A stretch of DNA of 16,446 nucleotides from Jaenimonas drosophilae (lineage: Eukaryota; Euglenozoa; Kinetoplastea; Trypanosomatida; Trypanosomatidae): NCBI GenBank assembly GCA_030849065.1, contig JASAON010001359.1:1-16446 (forward strand), in the 5' to 3' direction. How positions within the stretch are numbered: the stretch's first letter is position 1; the number at the start of each line of letters is the position of its first letter. Under the pieces are notes generated by a model. That model was not told the DNA's origin. It saw only the letters and a program-made list of their open reading frames with translations, and searched no databases. The position numbers and the translations under genes were made by a program. Positions 1 through 9,114 of the stretch are shown in pieces.

Positions 1-1834
1 TCCATGCAGTCAAGAGCACTGACGGTTTACATGCCACTCGTGCCACACACTGGGCCATCACGCAAATAGGGGATACTGCTGCACGGTATTCTGGACTCAA
101 AGCCCCATTTACGGAGGGGTCTGCGCGGCACGTACCACTGTGGACCCCAACACGTACAGACACCACACGATGCATGCCACGTTCTGCAGAGATACGACGC
201 AATGAGGCGTGAAGGTCTTTTGCCAGTTCAAGAGCCTGTGTGGCACGCCGTGTTATGACCGTAAATGACTTACTATTGCTCTCCAGCTCAACGCCCTCAT
301 GCGTACCGACAAGATTGCCAACAATTTCAGAGTATGCCCCCAAGGCTTCCCATGCAGCAGCGCACGATGGTGCGTGTTCATGTCCAATCAGCACATGGAC
401 AACTGAGACACCAATGTCATCCAACGGTTGTCGCTCCAGCCGAATACATCTCCAGAGAGACAACGCAAGCACAAGCATTGACAGGCAAATCACCGAGACC
501 ACAACGCACAGAAATTGATTGTTTGCTTCCTCTTCCTTAAGCCACTTCCACAGTGGGTGTTCAGGAAACTCCGTCGGAATATGCACATTGACCGTGGAGA
601 GATAGCCGGCAGATTGATTGTACTGGCTGGTTAAAGACCACAGATGAGCGTCACGTGCCCCAAAATTTACCAAACACCACGACGGGTCCACCAACGGTGC
701 CAAACAGTAGTCCAAATAGGGGCCGAACTTAATGCTGTCATCCAATGCCACAACCTCGTTTGAGTAGACCCGACGCATGAGTGACTCCGTGGGAGTTTGA
801 CTTCCAACAAGATAATCGACAAAGAAGGTTGCCAAAAATGTGCGGAGTGCCGCAGGGGTCCACAGATTTTTGTTAAAAGTTCGGAAGAAGAGTGACAGCA
901 CCACGGCACGAGGGTTTGTAGGCGGTGATGTCCAGCGAGGAAGGTTGGTGGCGTACAAGATACGATCCGTTGTTGAAGCTTTAGCATTTTGGAAGATTGA
1001 GAAAATTTCATCATATAACAACGTGAGTTCGTCAAAGTTGATCATGACTGTGGCCAAGGGGTGCTCATCCAAGAAATGTGCAAGAGGTACCAAATCTGCG
1101 TGTGTTAGTCCCACGACCACGTTCATACCGGTTGCGTGCAGTGCTGTGTCCACCGTCGATGTGAAAGAACTGAACGACCCCAGAGACAGATTAAAGAAGC
1201 CCATGGTGAAGGAGAAATCGTCAAGAAGCGCTTCATGGTCCAGCAGATCATTGTCTCGGAACACTGGGTAAATAGTTTGATTTCTTCTGTGTTGGGCCAC
1301 ATGGGTCCCCAACACAAAGAATTGCTGTCCAACGGTGGGATACAAGTAAATGACGTGTCTGCTCTTCACACGTGACGTGGTGATGGCAGAGATGGGATCG
1401 ATCGACAATGAGTTGGGTGTTCCAACAACGATTTCACCTTGAAAGATGACGGCAGTGCCGCTGAGCAGGAGTTCTTGTACCATTTGGGGTGTACTTGCCC
1501 CACGCGGCAGAACCGCAGGGTGTATGGCGCAGTACATGACACGTTGAAGGTTGTCGCTGTTTGCAATTTCTGTGATAGTCCCGTTCATTTGGTCAAACAG
1601 GTAGTTCATCGATGGATTCGTAGGCTCATTAAAAAGAACCCACCGCATTAATGGCTTACTATCGTGTGGCAAGTTGTGATGTGGAGCATGCCCGTAATGC
1701 AGTGTACCTCCATGGAAGCTCAGATGTTTGTGCAGTTCCATGGCATCGCTAATGGATATGCCTTTGGTGCCCTCTGCAACGTATTCGCACGCCAGTATGA
1801 AAAACACCACAAGCACTGCCACCGTTGAGGCCAT
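1..1834 (-). CDS. Receptor adenylate cyclase-like protein with degenerate cyclase domain (gene A, 3' end outside window)
   Basis: This frame is open from the ATG at 1834 to the window edge, giving 611 codons with no stop, so the gene is intact as far as visible. It starts with a signal peptide (MASTVAVLVVFFILACEYV). The extracellular domain spans about residues 25-435 and carries family motifs YLYPTVGQQ and YATNLPRW and a paired-Cys block after FGP. One transmembrane helix lies at about 441-461. From about 474 the cytoplasmic part has cyclase fold, including RVGVHSG at 561-567. The first metal Asp is absent (VVHVLIGHEH, 478-487), Lys at the second site is where Asp should be (ESNSKSF, K522), and the helix 588-599 (SPICVMAQC) has no Asn/Arg pair. 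I infer a membrane receptor unlikely to make cAMP. The start fits a splice acceptor 25 bases upstream. Its product resembles genes B-D most. Confidence 0.88.
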   Translation of the reverse strand, partial: MASTVAVLVVFFILACEYVAEGTKGISISDAMELHKHLSFHGGTLHYGHAPHHNLPHDSKPLMRWVLFNEPTNPSMNYLFDQMNGTITEIANSDNLQRVMYCAIHPAVLPRGASTPQMVQELLLSGTAVIFQGEIVVGTPNSLSIDPISAITTSRVKSRHVIYLYPTVGQQFFVLGTHVAQHRRNQTIYPVFRDNDLLDHEALLDDFSFTMGFFNLSLGSFSSFTSTVDTALHATGMNVVVGLTHADLVPLAHFLDEHPLATVMINFDELTLLYDEIFSIFQNAKASTTDRILYATNLPRWTSPPTNPRAVVLSLFFRTFNKNLWTPAALRTFLATFFVDYLVGSQTPTESLMRRVYSNEVVALDDSIKFGPYLDYCLAPLVDPSWCLVNFGARDAHLWSLTSQYNQSAGYLSTVNVHIPTEFPEHPLWKWLKEEEANNQFLCVVVSVICLSMLVLALSLWRCIRLERQPLDDIGVSVVHVLIGHEHAPSCAAAWEALGAYSEIVGNLVGTHEGVELESNSKSFTVITRRATQALELAKDLHASLRRISAERGMHRVVSVRVGVHSGTCRADPSVNGALSPEYRAAVSPICVMAQCVARVACKPSVLLTAW

Positions 1835-2378
1835 GTTAGGGCGATGATAAATAAGAGTCTTAAGTAAGAGAGATAGTAGAGGATTCCGCAACAGTGATAT
1901 AGTGTCAAAGAAGCAGATCTTCAGTTGGGGCCATCGCGTTCTTCACTGTGATCAGCGGAATTGTCAGAGATATACAGATATCATTGTTGGAAGATAAGAA
2001 CTAACATTCAAAATCTGGTAGAGTACACCTGAGTGAAGTGACTGAGCCAAATCAAACAATAAAGTGTGTGCTCGTCACGTGTGCGTGTGTGCCCAATGCG
2101 ACACATCAGTGCTCATACTAAAGAGCTCAGCACAATAGCAAGAACCCTCCAAACACAGGGTGAAAAACAACAACAAAAAACAAGTCAACGAAAGAACGCG
2201 GTAATGAGGTGCACCACCTCAACACATATAGGTCAGCAATGAGAGTCGTACTTCACGTGAGGTTTCACAGTAACAATTATGAACGACCATCATCAACAAC
2301 GAAGAGAAGAGTGACGAAGAGAATGTACATACTTGCGTTGGTATGAAGTGAAAAATAGATGAAGGTCAAGAAACGAAA
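1835..2378. other. Intergenic spacer between genes B and A
   Basis: This 544-base spacer holds the 3' UTR of gene B and the leader of gene A. On the minus strand it contains a T-rich tract at about 2160-2185 and the proposed acceptor at 1859. I see no convincing reading frame, RNA gene or mobile element in it. Confidence 0.6.
1859..1883 (-). promoter_or_regulatory. Candidate trans-splice acceptor for gene A
   Basis: On the minus strand a pyrimidine-rich run (CCTCTACTATCTCTCTTACT) ends in AAG. The first ATG after this AG is the gene A start, leaving a leader of about 24 bases. Trans-splicing at AG after a polypyrimidine tract is standard in kinetoplastids; the exact site is inferred. A stronger T-rich tract lies further upstream at about 2160-2185 but would place several ATGs in the leader. 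Confidence 0.5.
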
Positions 2379-4520
2379 TTATTCAATTGACGAGACCCTC
2401 ACAGAGCGTTCATCTGATGTGATGGAAACGTCAACCGTTGACGGCTGCTCCGAGCGAGGATACAGACTCCGAACACTCTCTCTCTCGTACTGTCGTGCGG
2501 AGGACTCACCAGCCTCCACGATATCGCACTCCACAAACCGTGAACGAAACAAGTGAATGGTTTTTGCCTCCTTATCAAGGCGGTATGCTCCAGCCCACGT
2601 GTATTGCAAGTCTGTCGGTTTGCGAGCATCTCGCAGAGCATTCATGGTGGCTTGGGTGAAGAGGGCCTCATGACTGCCTGCAACGTATGCCACACATTCG
2701 GCGAACGTTGCCACAGGTACAATCTTAGACAAGCTACTCTTGCTAAACCTCCATTCATGTATGGCTTCGGATGCATTGCACCATTCACTGTGAATACCTG
2801 TTCGAAGCTCAAAGAACAACCTTAGATGGGAATTCTCTGACAACACTCGATGGAGATCACGAGCCAAATGAATCGCGTCCAGCGGATGCATGGAAAGGAC
2901 AGCAAAACCACTGTATGATTGAAACAGCTGTACACACTGATGCTGATAAACGAGGTCCGTTACGGCATCTGAATAGCATTGCAGAGACTTGTTTAAATCC
3001 CGCGGAGGAATGGAATAGGTAGGAGCACGCAGTACGCACACGTGCAGCACCGTCAGCAAGGATGGGGAGTCATCCAGGTAGGATGTACACCAGCATAGGC
3101 ATCCCAACACCACGAATGAGACAAGCTTACCCACAATCAGAATAAAGATGGCGGTGGTATACACATCGAGTGGAGTGCAATGTGCAACGTCAAGCAAGTG
3201 CGATGGATCAAGGAAGACGTAGGCTGGCATAGGCCCATGCACGTGCTCCCCGTCGCCGGTGAGCAGGCTTGACAAGGTCCACACACGGATATTACGTGCT
3301 CCGCTGTTGATTAAGCACAACGAGTGATCGGTTGTGGGGTACAGACAGAAGTTAACGAAGGGTCCAAATTGCACCACATCATCCACAGAGAGAACCTCTC
3401 CACTATAGAGGGCAAGCTCAATCGGATGAGTGGTGCTTTGAAAACTCAACAAGTGTGACGTGACGAGAGAATCAATCAAGAAGATGGCCAGAAAAATGCG
3501 TAGTGCCATCGGGCTGCGCCATTCATCACCCGCAAGTGTTGCAAAACGGTGCACTAAATCATTACGGTGGCCCTGATCGGAGCGTCTGCTCCATGATTGA
3601 AGATTTGTGATGATGATAATCTGACGGCCAACTTCCTTCATGTGGGGTCTGCGAAGTCCCTTCACCACGTCAAAGTACAGCATGCAAAACTCATCAAACA
3701 GCAACGCAACCTGTGCCTCTGGGTGGCTCTCGAGGAAGGCCAGCAATGGAGCCACGTCCAAGAAGGCAAGACCGAGAATCACGGATACACCCCTGCTTTG
3801 CAGTGAAGAAATCATAGTGGTTGTGGTGTTCACCAACATTGGTCTAAAGTCCACCCCATTGTCACTGTACACAGACTGAATCGTTCTCATGTGAGAAGAA
3901 GATGGGTACACCCAGTAACGAAACAGTAGAGGAACCACAACGCCATCCGCTGAGCCACTGCCACGAAGCCATGATTGCTGCGAAACGTAATTGGCAAGAA
4001 CGTAGATCTGCTGCTCCACTGTTGGAAACAAGTAGGTGATCCATGGGAAGTGGGGGAGTTCCTCTGTGGAGAGGTTCAGCACATCAACGGAGAGAACACC
4101 TCGCGTACTATGGACTGATCGTGGGATCACTCCCATGATGACATCGACCTGTGTGGTGGCAAGATAATCATCGAGATCGACCTGGGCGTTAACATTGTTG
4201 ACGGGCAGCACCGTGAAGTGAAGGTGGTTGTAGAGGCCTGACCGGAGCGCTGGGTTCGTCTTCAACGAGTCAATCATGCGAAACACACTATCCATGGCTG
4301 GTGAGCCGAAAGAGATGTTGAGCAGAAGAATATGGATGTTACCCCGTTGGTCGAATAGGTACTCCGGTGAGAGAAAAATGGGCTCCTGCTTGACATCAAA
4401 TACTCGTGTTGATCGAATGCAGGGGGGCCAGTGTGCATGCACACCTCGCATCATCACCACGCTCAGAATAGCGAGCATGAAACAACACATGACAGGGAGG
4501 TGATTTGGGCGGGTATGCAT
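2379..4520 (-). CDS. Receptor adenylate cyclase-like protein with degenerate cyclase domain (gene B)
   Basis: From the ATG at 4520 this encodes 713 residues ending at TAA. A signal peptide covers about residues 1-29 (core CCFMLAILSVVMM). The extracellular domain (30-450) shows YLFPTVEQQ at 163-171, IITNLQSW at 303-310 and the paired-Cys block FGPFVNFCLYP...CLINSGA at 385-408. One transmembrane helix is at about 455-477. The cytoplasmic cyclase-like region (489-650) keeps ELRTGIHS at 571-578. It lacks the metal aspartates (HVCVLRAP at 493-500; SYSGF at 535-539), and the catalytic Asn/Arg helix reads VPVATFAEC (601-609). An in-frame ATG at 4679 exists, but the added 53 residues translate a polypyrimidine tract and create a second hydrophobic segment. 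The 4520 start also gives the same length as gene C. The Ser-rich tail after 665 is probably disordered. I infer a non-catalytic surface receptor. Confidence 0.9.
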   Translation of the reverse strand: MHTRPNHLPVMCCFMLAILSVVMMRGVHAHWPPCIRSTRVFDVKQEPIFLSPEYLFDQRGNIHILLLNISFGSPAMDSVFRMIDSLKTNPALRSGLYNHLHFTVLPVNNVNAQVDLDDYLATTQVDVIMGVIPRSVHSTRGVLSVDVLNLSTEELPHFPWITYLFPTVEQQIYVLANYVSQQSWLRGSGSADGVVVPLLFRYWVYPSSSHMRTIQSVYSDNGVDFRPMLVNTTTTMISSLQSRGVSVILGLAFLDVAPLLAFLESHPEAQVALLFDEFCMLYFDVVKGLRRPHMKEVGRQIIIITNLQSWSRRSDQGHRNDLVHRFATLAGDEWRSPMALRIFLAIFLIDSLVTSHLLSFQSTTHPIELALYSGEVLSVDDVVQFGPFVNFCLYPTTDHSLCLINSGARNIRVWTLSSLLTGDGEHVHGPMPAYVFLDPSHLLDVAHCTPLDVYTTAIFILIVGKLVSFVVLGCLCWCTSYLDDSPSLLTVLHVCVLRAPTYSIPPRDLNKSLQCYSDAVTDLVYQHQCVQLFQSYSGFAVLSMHPLDAIHLARDLHRVLSENSHLRLFFELRTGIHSEWCNASEAIHEWRFSKSSLSKIVPVATFAECVAYVAGSHEALFTQATMNALRDARKPTDLQYTWAGAYRLDKEAKTIHLFRSRFVECDIVEAGESSARQYERESVRSLYPRSEQPSTVDVSITSDERSVRVSSIE

Positions 4521-4612
4521 GGTGTCTACGCAGAAGTTAATGTAGACTTGTGAGGCTGTTGGGTGAAGATTTCCTGCGACAGCACAAGAGATGAAGCAGC
4601 ACACAATGCCAA

Positions 4613-4651
4613 CTACACAAACGAAAAGAGGAAGAGTTGAATGACGAAGAG
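4613..4651 (-). promoter_or_regulatory. Candidate trans-splice acceptor for gene B
   Basis: The minus strand reads a pyrimidine tract with core CTCTTCCTCTTTTCGTTTG, ending in TGTAG with the AG at 4614-4613. The next ATG downstream is the one at 4520, leaving a leader of about 92 bases. This supports 4520 over the upstream ATG at 4679, which would lie before the splice site and be absent from mature mRNA. A second AG at 4575-4574 is possible. Confidence 0.6.
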
Positions 4652-4783
4652 AGAATCCATATTTGTGTTGAGAGTACATTCAATCATTGGATACTGTATC
4701 GCAGAATGTACGCCCGATTTTTTTTATGTATATGAATGTGATGACTAGAGGGAGCCGCATAAAGAAAAAAACGAAGAGTAAAA

Positions 4784-4806
4784 CATATATATGTGTATAT
4801 ATGCAA
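4784..4806. repeat. Short AT/GT simple-sequence tract
   Basis: The plus strand reads alternating purine/pyrimidine sequence (catatatatgtgtatatatg). It lies in the 5' flank of gene B. No function is evident. Confidence 0.6.
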
Positions 4807-4981
4807 ATACAGCAATTGCCAGAAAATGTCACACAAGAAGAAGAGGAAAGGACAATAGCGTTCGGGTAGCGCCGTTGCAAAAAAAAAAAATGTCAATGGT
4901 GGATGACGTAATTTCTGTAGTATATCCCGCCCAACATGAGCTGGCCCACAACAACCAGCCACTCTTCACAAGCACTTCTCT

Positions 4982-5011
4982 TCTCTCTCTCTCTGTGTGT
5001 GTGTCTCTCTC
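4982..5011. repeat. Compound (CT)n(GT)n(CT)n microsatellite
   Basis: The plus strand carries a CT run, then a GT run, then a CT run without interruption. On the transcribed (minus-sense) RNA it reads as GA/CA repeats, so it is not a polypyrimidine tract for splicing of this gene array. It is likely variable in length between strains. Confidence 0.85.
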
Positions 5012-5558
5012 GACTACCTCACTGTGCGCGTCATACAGGAGTGTATGGCCCACAAAACAAAGAAGACGCAAATATGACCGAGTATTAAGCACACGAAGCG
5101 GCGCACTCCCGCCGATGAATCTAAATACAATGACGTACTTCTTCAATTAAACAGCAACAACGACAAGATCCCCGACAAAAAGAACATAGAATGCAAAAAG
5201 GACAGAAAACCACAACAACAAAGTCAAATCGAGAAAAGCACAAGCAGCCATCTTCGAATACGTTGAGCATCATAGAGATGTCAGAAAAACCAACATTGGA
5301 CGAGGGCTGAGAAGGGAGTCAGGCCGTCCATTGCGCTACGAAATCGAAGTACTGGTCCACTGAAGCACTCGTAACCACACTACTACTTCAACATACGACT
5401 CAGCAAACTCAACACAGAGTGAAGAAAGGAAAACAGAACAAACAACAGAAGCGCCGGTAGTCATGATGATCTCGAGACGACGTCAGAAGGGCATCATCCC
5501 AAACAAACGGGGCAGCACAACGCTTGACAGAAGCTCCACGTCTCACACGGGCATGGAA

Positions 5559-5625
5559 CTAATGGGGGGTACATATAAGCAAAGAAGAAGAAAAAACAGC
5601 GTGCAAAAAAACAAAGAAAAAATCA
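5559..5625 (-). promoter_or_regulatory. Orphan polypyrimidine tract and AG (candidate splice acceptor)
   Basis: On the minus strand two long T-rich blocks (including TTTTTTCTTCTTCTTTG) are followed by the first AG at 5560-5559. The following ATG opens only three codons before a stop, and gene B starts a kilobase further on. It may be an alternative acceptor, may guide polyadenylation of gene C (which in kinetoplastids is coupled to a downstream tract), or may process a non-coding RNA. Confidence 0.35.
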
Positions 5626-5747
5626 AGAACAATACACATGGCCATTCGCTGCTCATGTATTGTGTGGCAGCGCAAAGGAAGCTAAGAAAAGAAGTAGGAA
5701 GATGAGATGGCCAGCAAGCAAATTAGCGCCATGGCACATTCAGCACC

Positions 5748-5761
5748 AGAACAATTGTTCT
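5748..5761. repeat. Perfect 14-base palindrome downstream of gene C
   Basis: The sequence agaacaattgttct equals its own reverse complement. It starts about 50 bases past the gene C stop, in the presumed 3' UTR. With no loop it is a poor RNA hairpin; a binding site or chance is equally possible. Confidence 0.4.
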
Positions 5762-5811
5762 AAACAAGTGGTGTCACTCCTTGGTTGCCCCTGCGCAGCA
5801 CACAATGATGG

Positions 5812-7953
5812 CTACGCAATGGCTAAATGCTCGGATCGAGAGCTGGAGTTTGTTGATGAAAATGAGGTGCTTGACCCCCCACCTTCGTACTCACGGCAAC
5901 CATCAATCTCAACCGCGAGTACCTCCGTACGCATTGGGGTAGTCAACGCAATGAGTGGGTTCACCGCTCCAACAATGGATGGCAGACGTACACCAACTCT
6001 GTAGATACCAATGGGAATATCGATGTCATCGAGCTGGTAGTGGCGAACAAAGCCCACATCACCACACATAGACAAGGTAGTCGGTGGGAGTGTATATGCC
6101 GTCCATTCCGTCATCATGACCTCTCCAGGTTTACAGATATCACACGCCACCAGACCTGACAGTAAACTCACAGGTGCTACAGCTTTCGTCAGCGACGATA
6201 GATGCGCTGTGGAGTAGATTAACAGGCAGTTGCAGGCGGCACTATGCATGCCAATGCGTAGATCCATCACCTTCTCCACGGGAAAGTCTGCGGAACGAAT
6301 GGCCAACATCCGCACCAACTCACAGCTGAACATGACGGCGTCGCTGGCACTCAGCATCACCACCACAAAGCCACCGCTCGTACTCTCCAGCTCTATACAG
6401 TCATACTTTTTCTGTAAGGTGGCCACATCATCGCTAAATCTCTCCATGACCCGCTCCATGTCTTCTGGTACTGCAGCCCACAATTGATGTTTGTGTTCTA
6501 TGCGCACAGACACGGCAGTGACAAGAGCGCTGTCACTATCAAACCAGCCCAAATAAAAGCTAACGACGATCATCACCAGCATAACACTCATCACCACAAT
6601 ACCAACGCTTACCATGACCAATGTATAGTTAGTAAAACCTTCGTCGTCAAGGCTCTCCTTAAGGATCAGGTCGCTAAAATCAACTGGCGGAGTCACAGGG
6701 CCGTAGACAATCTCTGCTGTTCCATTGGCAATGACGTTCGACATCGAATACACGTAAATGTCTTGTGCTCCGTAGTTGATGAGGCATTCGTTGGAGTTAC
6801 TAGGATACGGGCACCGACGACGGAATGGGCCGAAGGGTGTACTGCCAACAAAGACAGTTCCTTCCGAATACACAGTGTCTGCAAGAGCGCCATCATATAT
6901 GGATACTGTATGCGCTGCAACAGTGGCGATGAAGTAGTGAGCATAGTAGGCTCGTGTGGATGCGGGTGTATCCAAGGCTAGTGGAGTGCATTCCAAATAG
7001 GTTTGAAGAATACCATCATTTGGGGCTGTGAACCACATGGGGAGGTTGGTGGCGAATAAGAAACGATCCATGGATGGACGGTACACCGGGCCAAAGGCAT
7101 TGAATATTGCTTGATATAAAAGGGTGTACTCATCATAGGTGACAAATACAATGGCACTTGGGTTATTGTCAAGAAAGTCCACAATGCCAACAATGTCAGA
7201 CTCCCTCAGTCCAACGACGATGATCGATCCTTCTGCGGGAAGCACATCGGTGCTCCTTCCGAACATTTTCGTTGTTGAGGTCAGAGTAAGGTTGAAGGAC
7301 TGCAGCATGGACACCAACGAATTGTTGATGGATGGGATAAATGAGTCGTGAAAATATACTGCATGAACCAATGATTGCTCAAATTCACTGAGAAAGCTGG
7401 CGTACACGTAGTGCTGCTGCTCCAGGGTAGGGAATAGGTATAGGGTGTTCACTAAGGGTATATGTACGTTGGTTGTGATATTGATGGGATCAAGTACAAC
7501 CACAGAGCTCAACACCGGGGCTGCCACGGGGCCTTCAATGACATCTACACGATTTGTGCGCGCATACCGCAGAATATCCTCGATTGTGCTCTCAAAGTCA
7601 ACCTCAAGGACCGTGAAGTCATTCGCCACGTCGTAGTCAACTTGAAGGGCTGGGGTGTTGTTCATGAGAACAAATGCAGCTACAGTTTCTTTTGTGGCAT
7701 TTTCCATCGCAGGCACCTGTGATAAGTTCAGGAGAAGGGTGTTAACGTGGTGATAGGCAAAAGTAGTGAGGTACTCAATCGCCCAGATATCTCGAAGCGG
7801 CTGCTCCATGGAGCCCTGTGAGGCTGCTGCGGGAATCAGTCTATTCTGCATCGCGGTGTCTGCAACGGCGGTGGTCAATGACGCAAGAACCACGAAGAGC
7901 AGCAGCAAAGATACAGACATTGTCCGAAGCTTCCTGTACATACAAGAGGCCAT
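5812..7953 (-). CDS. Receptor adenylate cyclase-like protein with degenerate cyclase domain (gene C)
   Basis: The ATG at 7953 gives 713 residues, the same as gene B. The signal peptide core is at about 12-31 (SVSLLLLFVVLASLTTAVA). The extracellular domain has VLDPINITTNVH (153-164), YLFPTLEQQ (172-180), FATNLPMW (300-307) and the Cys-pair block from FGPFRRRC (374-381) to CLINYGA (390-396). The transmembrane helix is at about 443-470. The cytoplasmic part aligns with class III cyclases most clearly of all copies: RIEHKHQLWAA (484-494) matches the family DIESST..LWAA block but with Arg484 for the metal Asp. ELESTSGGF (521-529) has Gly for the second Asp and Glu523 for the adenine-selecting Lys. 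RIGMHS (566-571) is retained, and APVSLLSG (593-600) replaces the Asn/Arg helix. I infer a catalytically dead receptor. An in-frame frame extension upstream lies in the polypyrimidine tract. Confidence 0.91.
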   Translation of the reverse strand: MASCMYRKLRTMSVSLLLLFVVLASLTTAVADTAMQNRLIPAAASQGSMEQPLRDIWAIEYLTTFAYHHVNTLLLNLSQVPAMENATKETVAAFVLMNNTPALQVDYDVANDFTVLEVDFESTIEDILRYARTNRVDVIEGPVAAPVLSSVVVLDPINITTNVHIPLVNTLYLFPTLEQQHYVYASFLSEFEQSLVHAVYFHDSFIPSINNSLVSMLQSFNLTLTSTTKMFGRSTDVLPAEGSIIVVGLRESDIVGIVDFLDNNPSAIVFVTYDEYTLLYQAIFNAFGPVYRPSMDRFLFATNLPMWFTAPNDGILQTYLECTPLALDTPASTRAYYAHYFIATVAAHTVSIYDGALADTVYSEGTVFVGSTPFGPFRRRCPYPSNSNECLINYGAQDIYVYSMSNVIANGTAEIVYGPVTPPVDFSDLILKESLDDEGFTNYTLVMVSVGIVVMSVMLVMIVVSFYLGWFDSDSALVTAVSVRIEHKHQLWAAVPEDMERVMERFSDDVATLQKKYDCIELESTSGGFVVVMLSASDAVMFSCELVRMLAIRSADFPVEKVMDLRIGMHSAACNCLLIYSTAHLSSLTKAVAPVSLLSGLVACDICKPGEVMMTEWTAYTLPPTTLSMCGDVGFVRHYQLDDIDIPIGIYRVGVRLPSIVGAVNPLIALTTPMRTEVLAVEIDGCREYEGGGSSTSFSSTNSSSRSEHLAIA

Positions 7954-7987
7954 GACTAAAGACAGATACAGGGACCTGTACCAGTGA

Positions 7988-8034
7988 CTAACCATAGAAG
8001 AAATACAAAAAGAAAAAAGAGATATAAAAAGGGT
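7988..8034 (-). promoter_or_regulatory. Candidate trans-splice acceptor for gene C
   Basis: The minus strand carries an outstanding pyrimidine tract (core ATCTCTTTTTTCTTTTTG) ending at GGTTAG, with the AG at 7989-7988. The first ATG after it is 7953, a leader of about 34 bases. An ATG at 7995 in the same frame lies inside the tract, before the AG, and should be removed by splicing. Confidence 0.65.
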
Positions 8035-8869
8035 ATCATGAATAAGCAGCACAGACAATGAGATAGGAAGGAAGAGTCATGAAGAGGAACACTATTCGTG
8101 GCATCCCTAGAAACCACACATACTTCAGATTCTACGCTCCTTTCCACATCACTGAAAGACCAATAGCTGGAACATGCGCGCCATCATTGCAAAGAAAAAA
8201 GAAAGAGAGTGCATGCACCTCCATGTAGTACAAGGAAACGAAATATCAAGAATGCAGTGACTTGTTTCGCAACAAAGTGACAAAAAACTAGTCGGTAGTG
8301 AAGCTGCGGGATGTCGCATCAACACAAATTCAGACAGAGTAAGCTATCCCTGCTCTACCATTGTTGATGTACCGATTCTCCCTCGGCCATAACAAAAAAA
8401 TGTCGCAACCATATGCTGTCTCAGACTCCTCCAAAACAGCTGATACAATGATTCATGTAGAGGAAAACAAAAAAGAAAGGTTGGAACGATGCTCATCACT
8501 GTCATACCAGGTGCCATCACCACATGAAAATGAACGAAAATGAACTCCGAAAAAAAAAGCAAATTCCCCGAAATCAAATAAACAACGGCAAGTAAATAGA
8601 GGATCGATCGTGAAGCACGAAAAATAGAAAGCAAGTGCGGAAGAGACATCACGGAGAGTGACAAATGTACTTTGACCCTGCAAAGCACCACTGCGCTACT
8701 CCCCTAGAGTGGTGTGAAACTCTCCCACATACACAAGCAACCTGTACATTTGTGAATAGGCAACAACTGCCAAATAGACATAGCCGTCCTATGGGCTAAA
8801 CGTCCAGACAGATAGAAATGAGCAAGGCACAACCACGTGAAGGCAATAGTTGTGCGCACAAATTATACG

Positions 8870-9019
8870 TCACAGGAGGTCACTGCAGCACCTCAACCCG
8901 CACTCTCCCAGGAAAAGCCTCAAAAAGCTAGAAAGAAACAACTTTTTCGTCGAAGACAAGGTCAGCCACCCAACGGTAGTCACTGATGAACCGGCACATG
9001 CGTAGACTCCGTGAAGCAT
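8870..9019 (-). CDS. Possible 49-residue small protein behind an orphan splice acceptor
   Basis: This is the first ATG after the strong acceptor-like AG at 9115 and opens 49 codons (starting MLHGVYACAGSSVTTVGW). The sequence is moderately hydrophobic and rich in Leu, Ser and Cys, with no family I recognise. The only support is its position. It could equally be a chance frame in a non-coding RNA or in the gene C leader. Confidence 0.15.
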   Translation of the reverse strand: MLHGVYACAGSSVTTVGWLTLSSTKKLFLSSFLRLFLGECGLRCCSDLL

Positions 9020-9114
9020 GTGAACGGGAAAGACCAATACGCCGAAACAAAACAACGATGATGTCAAAAAACCAAGGAAGCCACCGCACCTAGGGCACAC
9101 CCTCGCAGCCAGGG

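Larger units (their letters stand above)
4521..5811. other. Intergenic spacer between genes C and B
   Basis: This 1.29-kb spacer holds the 3' UTR of gene C, a short palindrome (5748-5761), a strong polypyrimidine/AG signal (5559-5625) not next to a long gene, a compound microsatellite (4982-5011), an AT/GT-rich stretch (about 4784-4805) and the acceptor of gene B. Short open frames are present on both strands, but they are low in complexity and show no family resemblance, so I call none of them genes. Confidence 0.6.

Noticed and set aside
1..1834. Gene A as a pseudogene broken into short pieces
   Set aside because: Translating the minus strand from the ATG at 1834 gives 611 codons with no stop and all family motifs in one frame; it only lacks a stop because the window ends.
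4829..5146. Minus-strand frame of about 105 codons in the C-B spacer
   Set aside because: Part of it translates the microsatellite (RDTHTERERR) and a T-rich run; there is no domain and no acceptor placed to express it.
6484..6981. Plus-strand frame of about 165 codons
   Set aside because: It is antisense to gene C across its transmembrane and Cys-pair region and has no recognisable domain.
7954..8058. N-terminal extension of gene C up to 8058
   Set aside because: It would start at TTG and translate the polypyrimidine tract; the ATG at 7995 also lies before the acceptor AG.
8344..8691. Minus-strand frame of about 115 codons in the D-C spacer
   Set aside because: The composition is Phe/Leu/Ser-rich because the DNA is pyrimidine-rich; it has no family similarity.
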